This document shows positions 33,602 through 41,629 of a stretch of 64,000 bases of DNA, in pieces. Each line of letters starts with the position of its first letter. Positions within the stretch are counted from its first letter, which is position 1. This stretch comes from Bacillus sp. USDA818B3_A (GTDB lineage Bacteria > Bacillota > Bacilli > Bacillales > Cytobacillaceae). The stretch is taken from assembly GCF_009928415.1 (NCBI RefSeq), contig NZ_JAABNN010000002.1:62001-126000 (forward strand). The letters are read 5' to 3'. The notes beneath the pieces were generated by a model, which saw nothing but the letters and a program-made list of their open reading frames with translations, ran no database searches and was not told the origin of the DNA. Position numbers and translations under genes: made by a program.

Positions 33602-34474
33602 TTATACGGTTTCTAATAGAGAGATAAGTGTGCTCCGTTCTTGTTCGTTTAGACCAACAAGCGGCAGTCGAACAGGCCCCACATCTAACCCTTTTATTTG
33701 TAATGCAGTTTTAACAGGCGCAGGGCTTGGCGCTGCAAAAAGCCCTTGCATGAGTGGAAGCAGTTGTTGATGTAATCTTGCAGCTTTAGCATTGTCTCCA
33801 GCAAAGAACGCCTTAACCATTTCCTTCAATTCATTTCCAATTACATGTGATGCCACTGAAATCACCCCTGCTCCACCGATTGAAAGCACGGGGATGGTTA
33901 AACTGTCATCACCACTGTATAGTGCAAAATCTTCTGGCGTATTTGCAATGATATATGTCATTGCATTCAGATCGCCGCTTGCTTCCTTTACAGCTACAAT
34001 ATTTGGAATTTTAGACAGCCGCACGACTGTCTGAGGCTGAATAGTAACAGAGGATCTTCCGGGAATATTATAAACCATCATTGGAAGTGTGGTCGTTTCT
34101 GCAATTGCCTTAAAATGCTGGTACAACCCTTCCTGGTTTGGCTTATTGTAATAAGGGCCTACTGCCATAATCGCATCAACGCCAAGCTGTTCTGCCTGTT
34201 TGGTTAATTCGATCGAAGCGTACGTATTATTACTGCCCGTACCAGCAATGACTGGAACACGCTTTTTTACAACCTTTACAACATGATCAAATAGAGCCAG
34301 CTTTTCTTCTTTGGAAAGCGTCGGAGACTCACCCGTTGTTCCTGCAACCACAAGGGAATCCGTGCCATTTTCAATCAAATAATTAATCAATTGAGTTGTT
34401 TTTCCAAAGTCAATATTCCCTTTATTATCAAAGGGAGTTACCATCGCTGTTGACACTTGCCCGAAATGAACCAT
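33602..34474 (-). CDS. dapA: 4-hydroxy-tetrahydrodipicolinate synthase DapA
   Basis: DapA condenses pyruvate with aspartate semialdehyde; its product feeds lysine, peptidoglycan diaminopimelate and, through SpoVFAB, dipicolinic acid. The 290-residue TIM barrel shows GTTGESPTLSKEEK near residue 43, MVYNIPGRSSV near residue 130 (catalytic Tyr) and IVAVKEASGDL near residue 160 (Schiff-base Lys). The start is ATG at 34474, after GAAAGGAG, giving the exact B. subtilis length. It ends the asd-dapG-dapA series. No lysine riboswitch is seen. Confidence 0.98.
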   Translation of the reverse strand: MVHFGQVSTAMVTPFDNKGNIDFGKTTQLINYLIENGTDSLVVAGTTGESPTLSKEEKLALFDHVVKVVKKRVPVIAGTGSNNTYASIELTKQAEQLGVDAIMAVGPYYNKPNQEGLYQHFKAIAETTTLPMMVYNIPGRSSVTIQPQTVVRLSKIPNIVAVKEASGDLNAMTYIIANTPEDFALYSGDDSLTIPVLSIGGAGVISVASHVIGNELKEMVKAFFAGDNAKAARLHQQLLPLMQGLFAAPSPAPVKTALQIKGLDVGPVRLPLVGLNEQERSTLISLLETV

Positions 34475-34539
34475 TTTAGTACTCCTTTCAATACATACAG
34501 GTAAACCTGTTGTATCGCAACATTCCATTTCTCTAGTTC

Positions 34540-35775
34540 CTAGAGATTATACTCCATTGTTTCTTCTTCTAATTGAAAGGCATCATGCAAGGAATTAACG
34601 GATTTAACTAAGTCCTCTTGTTTGACCAGTACCCAAATAGTTGTATGGCTGTCTGCTGATTGTAAAATGCGAATTCCATGATTTGATAGTGCTGTTACGA
34701 TTTTAAAAGTAATTCCTGGTACGCCCGCGATTCCTGCACCAACAACTGAGACCTTAGCGCAATCACGCTCTACAACCGGTTCATGTCCTAATTCTTCTAG
34801 AACCTTTATCGCACGATCCGTCATTTCATCTGTTACAGTATAAACCACTCCGTTAGGAGAAATATTGATAAAATCAACACTGATTTTTTCATTTGCCATT
34901 GCTTTAAAGACTTCTGCCTGAAGGTTATATTGATCCTTTTTAGCAAAAACCTTTATTTGTGTCACGTTCGACACGTGCGCAATCCCTGTAACCGTTCTTT
35001 CCTTAATATCACTGCCGCGATTTTCCTTATTTATGGAAGTGACCAATGTCCCTAGAGCATCTGAATAGGTAGAGCGAATTCGGATTGGCACCTTTGCCTG
35101 CATAGCGATTTCAACCGCTCTTGGATGAATCACTTTTGCCCCTTGATAGGCAAGGTTACATACCTCTGTATAGGTAACGACAGAGAGCGGCCGTGCATTT
35201 TCAGCAATACGGGGATCAGCTGTCATAATACCCTCCACATCGGTAAAGATGTCAATCCATTCAGCATTCAAGGCCGCACCTAATGCTGCTGCTGACGTGT
35301 CACTTCCACCGCGTCCAATCGTGGTCACATCCCCATTTTTGGCCGCTCCTTGGAATCCCGCCACCACAACAACATCATTCGACTCTAATTCCCTTAGAAT
35401 TCTGTCACATTTCATTTCGATGATTTTTGCGTTGGTATGGTCATTATTGGTACGGAAGCCTGCTTGCGCTCCAGTTAAAGCTGCAGCGTTGATTCCGCCC
35501 TCTAATAGCATATTTGTAAAGACAATACTCGAAATAACCTCTCCGCAGGAAAGCAAAAGATCGTGTTCCCGTTTGGAAATTTTGCTAAGATTACCACCGA
35601 TTAATGATAGTAGAGTATCGGTTGCATAAGGGTCCCCTTTTCTGCCCATTGCGGAAACCACTACAACCACTTTGTAGCCTTCACTTAATGCTTTTTCAAT
35701 ATGGCCTTGAGCGTGTTTTCTGCTCTCCTCATCTTTAACAGATGTTCCGCCAAATTTTTGAACAATAATTTTCAT
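34540..35775 (-). CDS. dapG: Aspartokinase I DapG
   Basis: Aspartokinase phosphorylates aspartate, the first step of the aspartate family. The 411-residue protein begins IIVQKFGGTSV (kinase motif), has TTIGRGGSDTSAAAL near residue 150 and two C-terminal ACT domains for feedback control. Position between asd and dapA identifies it as the diaminopimelate-sensitive DapG, as in B. subtilis, where it supplies spore dipicolinate and cortex precursors. A possible internal start for a separate beta subunit was not resolved. Confidence 0.96.
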   Translation of the reverse strand: MKIIVQKFGGTSVKDEESRKHAQGHIEKALSEGYKVVVVVSAMGRKGDPYATDTLLSLIGGNLSKISKREHDLLLSCGEVISSIVFTNMLLEGGINAAALTGAQAGFRTNNDHTNAKIIEMKCDRILRELESNDVVVVAGFQGAAKNGDVTTIGRGGSDTSAAALGAALNAEWIDIFTDVEGIMTADPRIAENARPLSVVTYTEVCNLAYQGAKVIHPRAVEIAMQAKVPIRIRSTYSDALGTLVTSINKENRGSDIKERTVTGIAHVSNVTQIKVFAKKDQYNLQAEVFKAMANEKISVDFINISPNGVVYTVTDEMTDRAIKVLEELGHEPVVERDCAKVSVVGAGIAGVPGITFKIVTALSNHGIRILQSADSHTTIWVLVKQEDLVKSVNSLHDAFQLEEETMEYNL

Positions 35776-35807
35776 GTAACACCAGACCCTGCCTTTATGA
35801 AGTAGCT

Positions 35808-36857
35808 TTATTTAACTAGACCTAATTCTACTAACCTTTCAGCAATTTGAACTGAATTCCATGCAGCACCTTTAAGTAAGTTATCTGATACAACCCACAT
35901 ATGGAAGCCGCGGTCTTCATCAATGTCTTTTCTAATACGGCCAACAAAGACATCATTTTTCCCTACACAATTTGCAGGCATAGGATATACTTGATTTTCC
36001 GGATCATCTTGGAGCACGACTCCAGGAGCATTATTTAATAATGCCTTGATTTCTTCAGCACTTACACCATCAGTTTCCAATTCGAAATAAACAGATTCCG
36101 AGTGTCCAACTGCAACAGGAAGTCTAACGCAGGTTGCAGAAACTTGCAGGTCCGGTAAATGCATAATTTTTTTAGTTTCATTAATCATTTTCATTTCTTC
36201 ATAGGTATAACCGTTATCTTGAAATTTATCGATCTGCGGGATTGCATTGAAAGCGATCTGATAATGATTTTTGTCAGCTTTTACTGGTAAAATCTTCGGT
36301 TCAACTGTTTCGCCCGCTAGAATAGATTTTGTTTGCTCCATTAATTCTTCAACAGCTGTGGCACCTGCACCAGAAACTGCTTGGTATGTTGAAACAATGA
36401 TTTTTTTCAAGCCGAACTTTTTACGGATTGGTTCTAATGCTACAACCATTTGAATCGTAGAGCAGTTTGGATTGGCAATGATGCCATTGTGGTTATGCAA
36501 GTCCGCTTCATTCACTTCTGGTACTACTAGCGGCTTATCGGCATCCATTCTGAATGCACTAGTATTGTCCACGACAATGGCACCGCGTTTAACCGCCTCA
36601 GGAGCAAGTTCTTGTGAAACACTTCCGCCTGCACTAAATAGGGCGATGTCGACGCCTTCAAAGCTCTCAGGCTTTGCTTCTTGAATTGTGATTTCCTGAC
36701 CATTTACTTCAACTACATTCCCAGCCGAACGGGCTGATGAAAGTAAGGTTAGTTTGCTAATTGGAAAGTTTTCTTTCACTAGTGTTTGGATCATTTGTTG
36801 TCCTACTGCTCCTGTTGCTCCTACCACTGCAACGTGAAATCCTTTTTGCTGACTCAT
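35808..36857 (-). CDS. asd: Aspartate-semialdehyde dehydrogenase
   Basis: Asd reduces aspartyl phosphate to the semialdehyde using NADPH. The 349-residue product has the Rossmann motif [12 protein letters not shown] near residue 10, the catalytic cysteine in [10 protein letters not shown] near residue 130, [15 protein letters not shown] and the substrate/catalytic region [14 protein letters not shown] with active-site His. ATG follows GAAAGGGG. It precedes dapG and dapA and follows spoVFB, linking central metabolism to spore dipicolinate. Confidence 0.97.
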   Translation of the reverse strand: MSQQKGFHVAVVGATGAVGQQMIQTLVKENFPISKLTLLSSARSAGNVVEVNGQEITIQEAKPESFEGVDIALFSAGGSVSQELAPEAVKRGAIVVDNTSAFRMDADKPLVVPEVNEADLHNHNGIIANPNCSTIQMVVALEPIRKKFGLKKIIVSTYQAVSGAGATAVEELMEQTKSILAGETVEPKILPVKADKNHYQIAFNAIPQIDKFQDNGYTYEEMKMINETKKIMHLPDLQVSATCVRLPVAVGHSESVYFELETDGVSAEEIKALLNNAPGVVLQDDPENQVYPMPANCVGKNDVFVGRIRKDIDEDRGFHMWVVSDNLLKGAAWNSVQIAERLVELGLVK

Positions 36858-36912
36858 CTTCTAGTTCCCCTTTCAATCCTACACTGAAACATTAGTGGTT
36901 ATTTCATAAATT

Positions 36913-36942
36913 CACATCAGAAGGGGACGGCCCCTCTGATGA
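36913..36942. other. GC-rich hairpin between spoVFB and asd
   Basis: CATCAGA-AGGGG pairs with CCCCT-CTGATG around ACGG. No T run follows in either direction, so it is not an ordinary terminator; it may be a dispersed repeat or a processing/stability hairpin. Confidence 0.45.
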
Positions 36943-37006
36943 AAGATTAATTTATTTTAACATATTCTTATAAAGAAATAACCTTTTTTAATGAAAGTCG
37001 GGAAAT

Positions 37007-37606
37007 TTAGTCGGAATCCTTATATCTCTCCACTAAGACTGGCTGAATCTGTTTCCCTTCAAGCGCAGCTTCTACTGTTTGCGAAAGTAAAGTCATTCTG
37101 GCAACCATTGAATTCGGCTTTTTCACCGGATCGTCTTGACCATATGGGATAAAGTAGATATTCTTGGTCGCCATCAGCCTCATTAGGTTAACTCCATTTA
37201 AACCCAGTGCATCATTGGTAGATATCCCAAGGACCACAGGTTGTAAATTTCTTAGTGTGGCTTTGGCTGCCATTAGTACCGGACTATCATTCATAGCATT
37301 TGCAAATTTACTCATCGAAACACCGGTTAATGGTGCAATGACCATGCAATCGAGTGGAATTTTTGGACCTAAAGGTTCTGCTTTTACAATTGAATCAATT
37401 ACCTTATTTCCCGTTAAGTCTTCTATTCTTTGAATCCAGTCTTCTCCCTTGCCAAAACGGGTATTTGTATTTTGAACGGTAAAGGTAACAACTGGCATTA
37501 CCTCTGCACCGGCCTGAACTAATTTTTCTATTTCCGGGAATACAGCATCATACGTACAATGTGAGCCTGTTAGACCAAAGCCAATTCTTTTTCCTTTTAA
37601 ACTCAT
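37007..37606 (-). CDS. spoVFB: Dipicolinate synthase subunit B
   Basis: With SpoVFA this flavoprotein-like subunit converts dihydrodipicolinate to dipicolinic acid in the mother cell. The 199-residue product shows the phosphopantothenoylcysteine decarboxylase-like flavin fold: IGFGLTGSHCTYDAVFP at the N terminus, VIAPLTGVSMSKFANAMNDSPVLMAAKATLRN and IYFIPYGQDDPVKKPNSMVA. Its ATG overlaps the spoVFA stop by 4 bp, so the two are coupled. Confidence 0.96.
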   Translation of the reverse strand: MSLKGKRIGFGLTGSHCTYDAVFPEIEKLVQAGAEVMPVVTFTVQNTNTRFGKGEDWIQRIEDLTGNKVIDSIVKAEPLGPKIPLDCMVIAPLTGVSMSKFANAMNDSPVLMAAKATLRNLQPVVLGISTNDALGLNGVNLMRLMATKNIYFIPYGQDDPVKKPNSMVARMTLLSQTVEAALEGKQIQPVLVERYKDSD

Positions 37607-38505
37607 TTTCCCTTCCCCTTTCGCTTTCTTAAATCATCCTGAAGCAGCTGGGCTAGAACATTGGCAAGAATTTGACCTGCGGTTTTTGGTGCTACAATTC
37701 CTGGCAGTCCAGGGGCAAGCAATGCCTTAATACCCCTTTTCTCAGCATATCGAAAATCTGTCCCGCCAGGCTTTGATGCCAAATCGATGATCAGCGTATG
37801 GGCAGGAAGCTTAGAAATAACCATTGCCGTCACAATTAGATGTGGTGCTGTATTAATTAATATATCAGTATCTTTTACTTCATTTACTAGATCACTTAAG
37901 TGAAATGGGGTTAGACCCATTTCTGTAATCCTAGCCAAATGCTCGCTTTTTCTTGCCCCAACCTTTACCCTTGCTCCCAGAGCAGCAAAAGTTCTTGCTA
38001 CACTCATACCTACTCTTCCTAACCCTATAATGGTTACGTTCGAACCATGAATCGTAAAATCTGTATGCTGAATCGCCATCATAATCGTTCCTTCGACCGT
38101 TGGAATGGAATTATAGATGGCCACATCATCCCGTTCAAATAATTGAATCAGGGTCCGTTTTGCCTCTTTAGTTATGCCGTTTAGATAGGAATTACTAATT
38201 CCTGAATAAATGGCACAATGTTCGGGAGTTTTGCTTAAGATGTCACCCGTTAAAATGACCTTCTCATTCGAGAAAATCGTTTCTACCTGTCCTTCTAGGT
38301 TCGTACCAGGCACAGGTAAGATCAGGGCATCCATATTGGAAAAATCCACTTCATCGAGCTTTTCCTTGACCGCACCGGTAAAGGCGTGATCAAGCTGTTC
38401 AAAGCCTATAAGCGATAATCGCGCATCTAATTCAGTTAACCTACGGATGATTTCCAGCTGTCTGGCATCACCGCCAATTACGGCTATCTGCATCCCTGTC
38501 AGCAT
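37603..38505 (-). CDS. spoVFA: Dipicolinate synthase subunit A
   Basis: The 300-residue subunit A starts LTGMQIAVIGGDARQLEIIR and has a Rossmann NAD(P) motif VTIIGLGRVGMSVARTFAALGA near residue 152, FERDDVAIYNSIPTVEGTIM and a conserved end GTDFRYAEKRGIKALLAPGLPGIVAPKTAGQI. It produces dipicolinic acid together with SpoVFB. ATG at 38505 lies 8 nt after AAGGTG; the GTG at 38517 overlaps that site. A sigma-K-like promoter lies about 65 bp upstream. Confidence 0.96.
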   Translation of the reverse strand: MLTGMQIAVIGGDARQLEIIRRLTELDARLSLIGFEQLDHAFTGAVKEKLDEVDFSNMDALILPVPGTNLEGQVETIFSNEKVILTGDILSKTPEHCAIYSGISNSYLNGITKEAKRTLIQLFERDDVAIYNSIPTVEGTIMMAIQHTDFTIHGSNVTIIGLGRVGMSVARTFAALGARVKVGARKSEHLARITEMGLTPFHLSDLVNEVKDTDILINTAPHLIVTAMVISKLPAHTLIIDLASKPGGTDFRYAEKRGIKALLAPGLPGIVAPKTAGQILANVLAQLLQDDLRKRKGKGK

Positions 38506-38569
38506 GAAAACATTCACCTTCTTTTTTTAAAAAATCCAACTTGTAACTCCTTTTGCTGTATCACTCCAA

Positions 38570-38598
38570 CATCTTATGTAAGATTGCTTCATTCGGTG
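38570..38598 (-). promoter_or_regulatory. Candidate sigma-K promoter of spoVF
   Basis: On the minus strand CACC, a 16-bp spacer and CATAAGATG fit the sigma-K pattern (AC ... CATAnnnTA) with one mismatch. spoVF is expressed late in the mother cell in B. subtilis. Confidence 0.5.
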
Positions 38599-38623
38599 AG
38601 TTTTCCATGATAGGAAATAAAAA

Positions 38624-38657
38624 AAGCCCAAGCAAAAGTTAATTTGCCTGGGCTTTC
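38624..38657 (-). terminator. ymxH terminator
   Basis: AAAGCCCA-A-GCAAA pairs with TTTGC-C-TGGGCTTT around AGTTAA; on the minus strand the stem is followed by TTTTTATT. Confidence 0.85.
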
Positions 38658-38660
38658 ATG

Positions 38661-38909
38661 TTAGATATCATTCTCTTCAGGGACATCAATAATAATCATT
38701 TCTGAACCTATTTTTTTAATATGCCTCCAGGGCACTCTGATTTCCTCTCCTTGCTTGCGAAAACCAAACCACTTTAATGAAGGAATTAACAATGCCTGAA
38801 TTTGACCTGTATGTTCGTTTATTTCTAAGTCCGTTTGTCCAAGGATTCCAAGCCGCTCTGCCTTTTTAGCATCAACAATTTCTTTTCCGCTTAGTTCACT
38901 TAACCTCAT
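38661..38909 (-). CDS. ymxH: YlmC/YmxH-family sporulation protein (PRC-barrel)
   Basis: The 82-residue product is a PRC-barrel-like protein of the YlmC/YmxH family: MRLSELSGKEIVDAKKAERLG followed by ALLIPSLKWFGFRKQ and VPWRHIKKIGSEMIIID. It lies between mlpA and spoVFA as in B. subtilis. The molecular function is not known; members are annotated as sporulation proteins. Confidence 0.9.
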   Translation of the reverse strand: MRLSELSGKEIVDAKKAERLGILGQTDLEINEHTGQIQALLIPSLKWFGFRKQGEEIRVPWRHIKKIGSEMIIIDVPEENDI

Positions 38910-39004
38910 GATTCTTCTCCCCCATATCTGCTTTTTAATAGTGTATAAAGGAAGGGAAAATTTTAGAATAGCAAAGGAAGGGATGGATGTACGAGAACGA
39001 TATT

Positions 39005-39035
39005 TAAAAAGAGGTATCCATTACTGGAATACCTC
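39005..39035 (-). terminator. mlpA terminator
   Basis: GAGGTATCCA (39011-39020) pairs with TGG-A-ATACCTC ending at 39034 (one bulge), followed by TTTTTAAA on the minus strand. Confidence 0.8.
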
Positions 39036-39043
39036 TTCTTTCA

Positions 39044-40282
39044 TTAAGATAGTTTATTTGGAAACTCACCGGTTGGACTTATTAAGGTTACAGAGTATTG
39101 ATCTGTAAATATAGATCTTGCCATTTGATCTACACTGTTTTTCGTAACAGCATCAATCTGCTCAATTATTTCATCCAGCGAGCGATGGCGTTTTAATAAA
39201 AGCTCATTTTTCCCATTCCGGCTCATCCGGCTATTGGTACTTTCTAAGCTTAACATTAAGCTGCCCTTTAGTTGTTCTTTACTATTCGTTAATTCCTTTT
39301 CGGTAATCCCATTTTGTTTCAGCTTTTCCAGGGTTTCTTGAATGGTTTCAAATAGTACATCCAGCTGTTTAGCACCAGTTCCGCCGTATACGGTTAGTAT
39401 ACCGCTATCCAAATAAGAAGAATGGTAAGAGAAGACAGAATAGGCTAAGCCTCTTTGTTCACGAACTTCCTGGAATAGTCTCGAGCTCATGCTGCCGCCC
39501 AGAATATTATTAAGGGTAATTAGACTATACATATCCTCATGGCCTACTTTTAATCCCTCATAGCCAATACATAAATGGGCTTGCTCCGTGTCTTTCTTTC
39601 TTGAAATCCGATTCGAATGAAAAACGGGGATATTCTCAGAAACTGCCTTAGAATCACCCTGATAGGCACCAAAATAATTTTCAACTTCTTTAATAAAACT
39701 TTCAGATACATTTCCGGCAATGGAAATGACTACATTTTCAGGTGTGTACCGTTGATGGATGTACTCCTTTAATGACTCACCCGTGAATGTATGTAAGGTT
39801 TCTTCCGTACCCAGGATAGGATAGCCCAGCGGATGATCTTCATAGACTGCCCTGCTTAACAAATCATGAACGATATCATCTGGAGTATCCTCATACATTT
39901 TGATTTCTTCCAAGACTACATTTCTTTCTTTATTTAATTCCTCTTCCACAAAAGTTGAATTAAAGAACATATCCGCTAACACATCTAGCGCGAACTTAGA
40001 ATGTGTATCTAGTACTTTTGCATAGTAGCAAGTATACTCCTTAGATGTAAAAGCATTGACCTGACCGCCAATACTGTCAAATGATTCAGCGATCTCCTTC
40101 GCTGATCTAGTTGTTGTCCCTTTAAAAAACATATGTTCAAGAAAATGGGAGATTCCGTTAGTTTTTGGATCCTCATTCCTAGAACCTGTTCCAATCCATA
40201 CGCCTATTGCAACAGATCGTACGGTAGGGATATTTTCTAGAACTATTCTTACTCCATTTTGGCAAGTGTACTTATTAATCAT
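39044..40282 (-). CDS. mlpA: MlpA (YmxG), M16-family zinc protease
   Basis: The 412-residue M16B peptidase has the inverted zinc motif HFLEHMFFKGT near residue 47, with glutamate in NKERNVVLEEIKMYEDTPDD about 75 residues later as third ligand, and the C-terminal region LFQEVREQRGLAYSVFSYHSS. B. subtilis MlpA influences exoprotease (aprE) expression. A single protein of this family usually acts as a homodimer. ATG follows GACAGGAGG. Confidence 0.95.
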   Translation of the reverse strand: MINKYTCQNGVRIVLENIPTVRSVAIGVWIGTGSRNEDPKTNGISHFLEHMFFKGTTTRSAKEIAESFDSIGGQVNAFTSKEYTCYYAKVLDTHSKFALDVLADMFFNSTFVEEELNKERNVVLEEIKMYEDTPDDIVHDLLSRAVYEDHPLGYPILGTEETLHTFTGESLKEYIHQRYTPENVVISIAGNVSESFIKEVENYFGAYQGDSKAVSENIPVFHSNRISRKKDTEQAHLCIGYEGLKVGHEDMYSLITLNNILGGSMSSRLFQEVREQRGLAYSVFSYHSSYLDSGILTVYGGTGAKQLDVLFETIQETLEKLKQNGITEKELTNSKEQLKGSLMLSLESTNSRMSRNGKNELLLKRHRSLDEIIEQIDAVTKNSVDQMARSIFTDQYSVTLISPTGEFPNKLS

Positions 40283-40318
40283 TGATTTCCTCCTGTCTAT
40301 ACAACCACTACAAACATC

Positions 40319-40452
40319 AGGGGATTCGTCCCCTTACTGTCTTAAACTACTCGGACGTAATAGGCAGCTGCCCCCCGCCTATAGATATGCCTCTCTCTGT
40401 CTTAGAGTTTTTACCTGGACGTATTATGTAATCGTGAACTAAACTCTAAGAC
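40319..40452. other. Structured spacer between ylxY and mlpA
   Basis: AGGGGA-TTCG-TCCCCT (40319-40334) is a perfect hairpin with a UUCG-type loop. A 12-bp perfect inverted repeat GTCTTAGAGTTT / AAACTCTAAGAC (40399-40410 with 40441-40452) has a 30-nt loop. TGTCTTA...GGACGTA recurs at 40337 and 40398 as a loose direct repeat. No T run, RBS or ORF goes with these. Confidence 0.5.
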
Positions 40453-40520
40453 GTTCTATCCCATATTTATTATACTTTCTAAAAAGTATTTTCTCCAATT
40501 TCTGAGATAGATTGCCTGAT

Positions 40521-41468
40521 TTATTTTATTATTCTTTCCTCATCCATTAGTTCACTAACCGTACCAATTTGCAAATTCTTTTTTTCAATCAGCGTTATTA
40601 ATCTGTCTAGAGATTTTGCAGTGGATTCAGTAGGGTGCATGAGTACCATACTTCCTTTATCAATTTTGGAGATCACACGATTAATTAATACATCCGGAGA
40701 CGGTTTTCTCCAGTCGACGGTATCTACTGTCCACATCACCGTTTTCATGTTCAGTTCATCCGCAATTTTTACAGTTTCATCCCGATAACTACCACTAGGA
40801 GGTGCAAACCAAACACATTTTTGACCAGTAGCAGCCTCAATAATTTCATTTGTTTTAATAATCTGCTCTCTTGTTCTTGCTGCTGACAGCTTACTCATAT
40901 CTGGATGAGAATAGGAATGGTTTCCTACCTCATGACCAGCACTGACAATCACCTTGGCCAGCTCCGGATTTTGCTTTGTCCAGTTCCCTTCCAGAAAAAA
41001 TGTGGTCGATACATGATGCTTTTTTAATGTTGCAAGCATATCAGATAAATATTCATTTCCCCAAGCTACATTTATTATAAAAGTGACCATCGGTTTATCT
41101 GGGTTACCCTTGTAAATAGGAGCAGGAGGCAAATGATCGAGATGAACCTTTGGCTTTGTTTGAATAAACACTAACCTTTCTTTAGCAAATTCTCCCTTTT
41201 TCTTCATTTTTTTATAAGATGCATCTATATCCACTTTAAGCCCATTATATCCAGGAATGGCCTTCCAGACGGGATCAATCTTTGCATCTGAAGGTGAGAC
41301 TTCATATGTATGGGCCGCTTCTTCTATTTTTTGATAAAGAGGATCTGCCTCCTTCACAACTGGCAAAGCAGATTCTGTTAATGATGCTATATAATTTTCA
41401 ACAATAGGATTGTTGACAGAAATCCATGCGGCAAAACAAATGATAATCATAATACTTACCCTTTTCAT
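40521..41468 (-). CDS. ylxY: YlxY, polysaccharide deacetylase-like sporulation protein
   Basis: The 315-residue protein has an N-terminal membrane/signal segment (VSIMIIICFAAWISV) and a NodB-type domain. Metal-binding His residues are present in GHEVGNHSYSHPDMSKL, but the catalytic DD of TFDDG is replaced (FIINVAWGNEYLSDML), as I recall for other YlxY proteins, so deacetylase activity is doubtful. It sits on the outer face of the membrane. It follows pnp. Exact function unknown; annotated as a sporulation protein in Bacillus. Confidence 0.88.
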   Translation of the reverse strand: MKRVSIMIIICFAAWISVNNPIVENYIASLTESALPVVKEADPLYQKIEEAAHTYEVSPSDAKIDPVWKAIPGYNGLKVDIDASYKKMKKKGEFAKERLVFIQTKPKVHLDHLPPAPIYKGNPDKPMVTFIINVAWGNEYLSDMLATLKKHHVSTTFFLEGNWTKQNPELAKVIVSAGHEVGNHSYSHPDMSKLSAARTREQIIKTNEIIEAATGQKCVWFAPPSGSYRDETVKIADELNMKTVMWTVDTVDWRKPSPDVLINRVISKIDKGSMVLMHPTESTAKSLDRLITLIEKKNLQIGTVSELMDEERIIK

Positions 41469-41580
41469 CTACCATTCCCCCTTCTATAAAGATTATGTCT
41501 AAGGAGGACAAGGTAGAACAAGAAGAGCGGGACACACCTTGACTGAATGCACTTGAGCTGGACAACTTTAAAGTGAGCAT

Positions 41581-41612
41581 AGAAAAAGCCAGGGATTTCC
41601 CTGACTTTTTCT
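41581..41612 (-). terminator. pnp terminator
   Basis: A 15-bp stem with one mismatch, AGAAAAAG-C-CAGGGA with TCCCTG-A-CTTTTTCT, around TT; bidirectional character. Confidence 0.85.
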
Positions 41613-41629
41613 CAAAAAACTCACTTCAA

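Noticed and set aside
34475-36007. Lysine riboswitch near asd/dapG/dapA
   Set aside because: The spacers in this cluster are under 150 bp and contain no five-helix-like structure.
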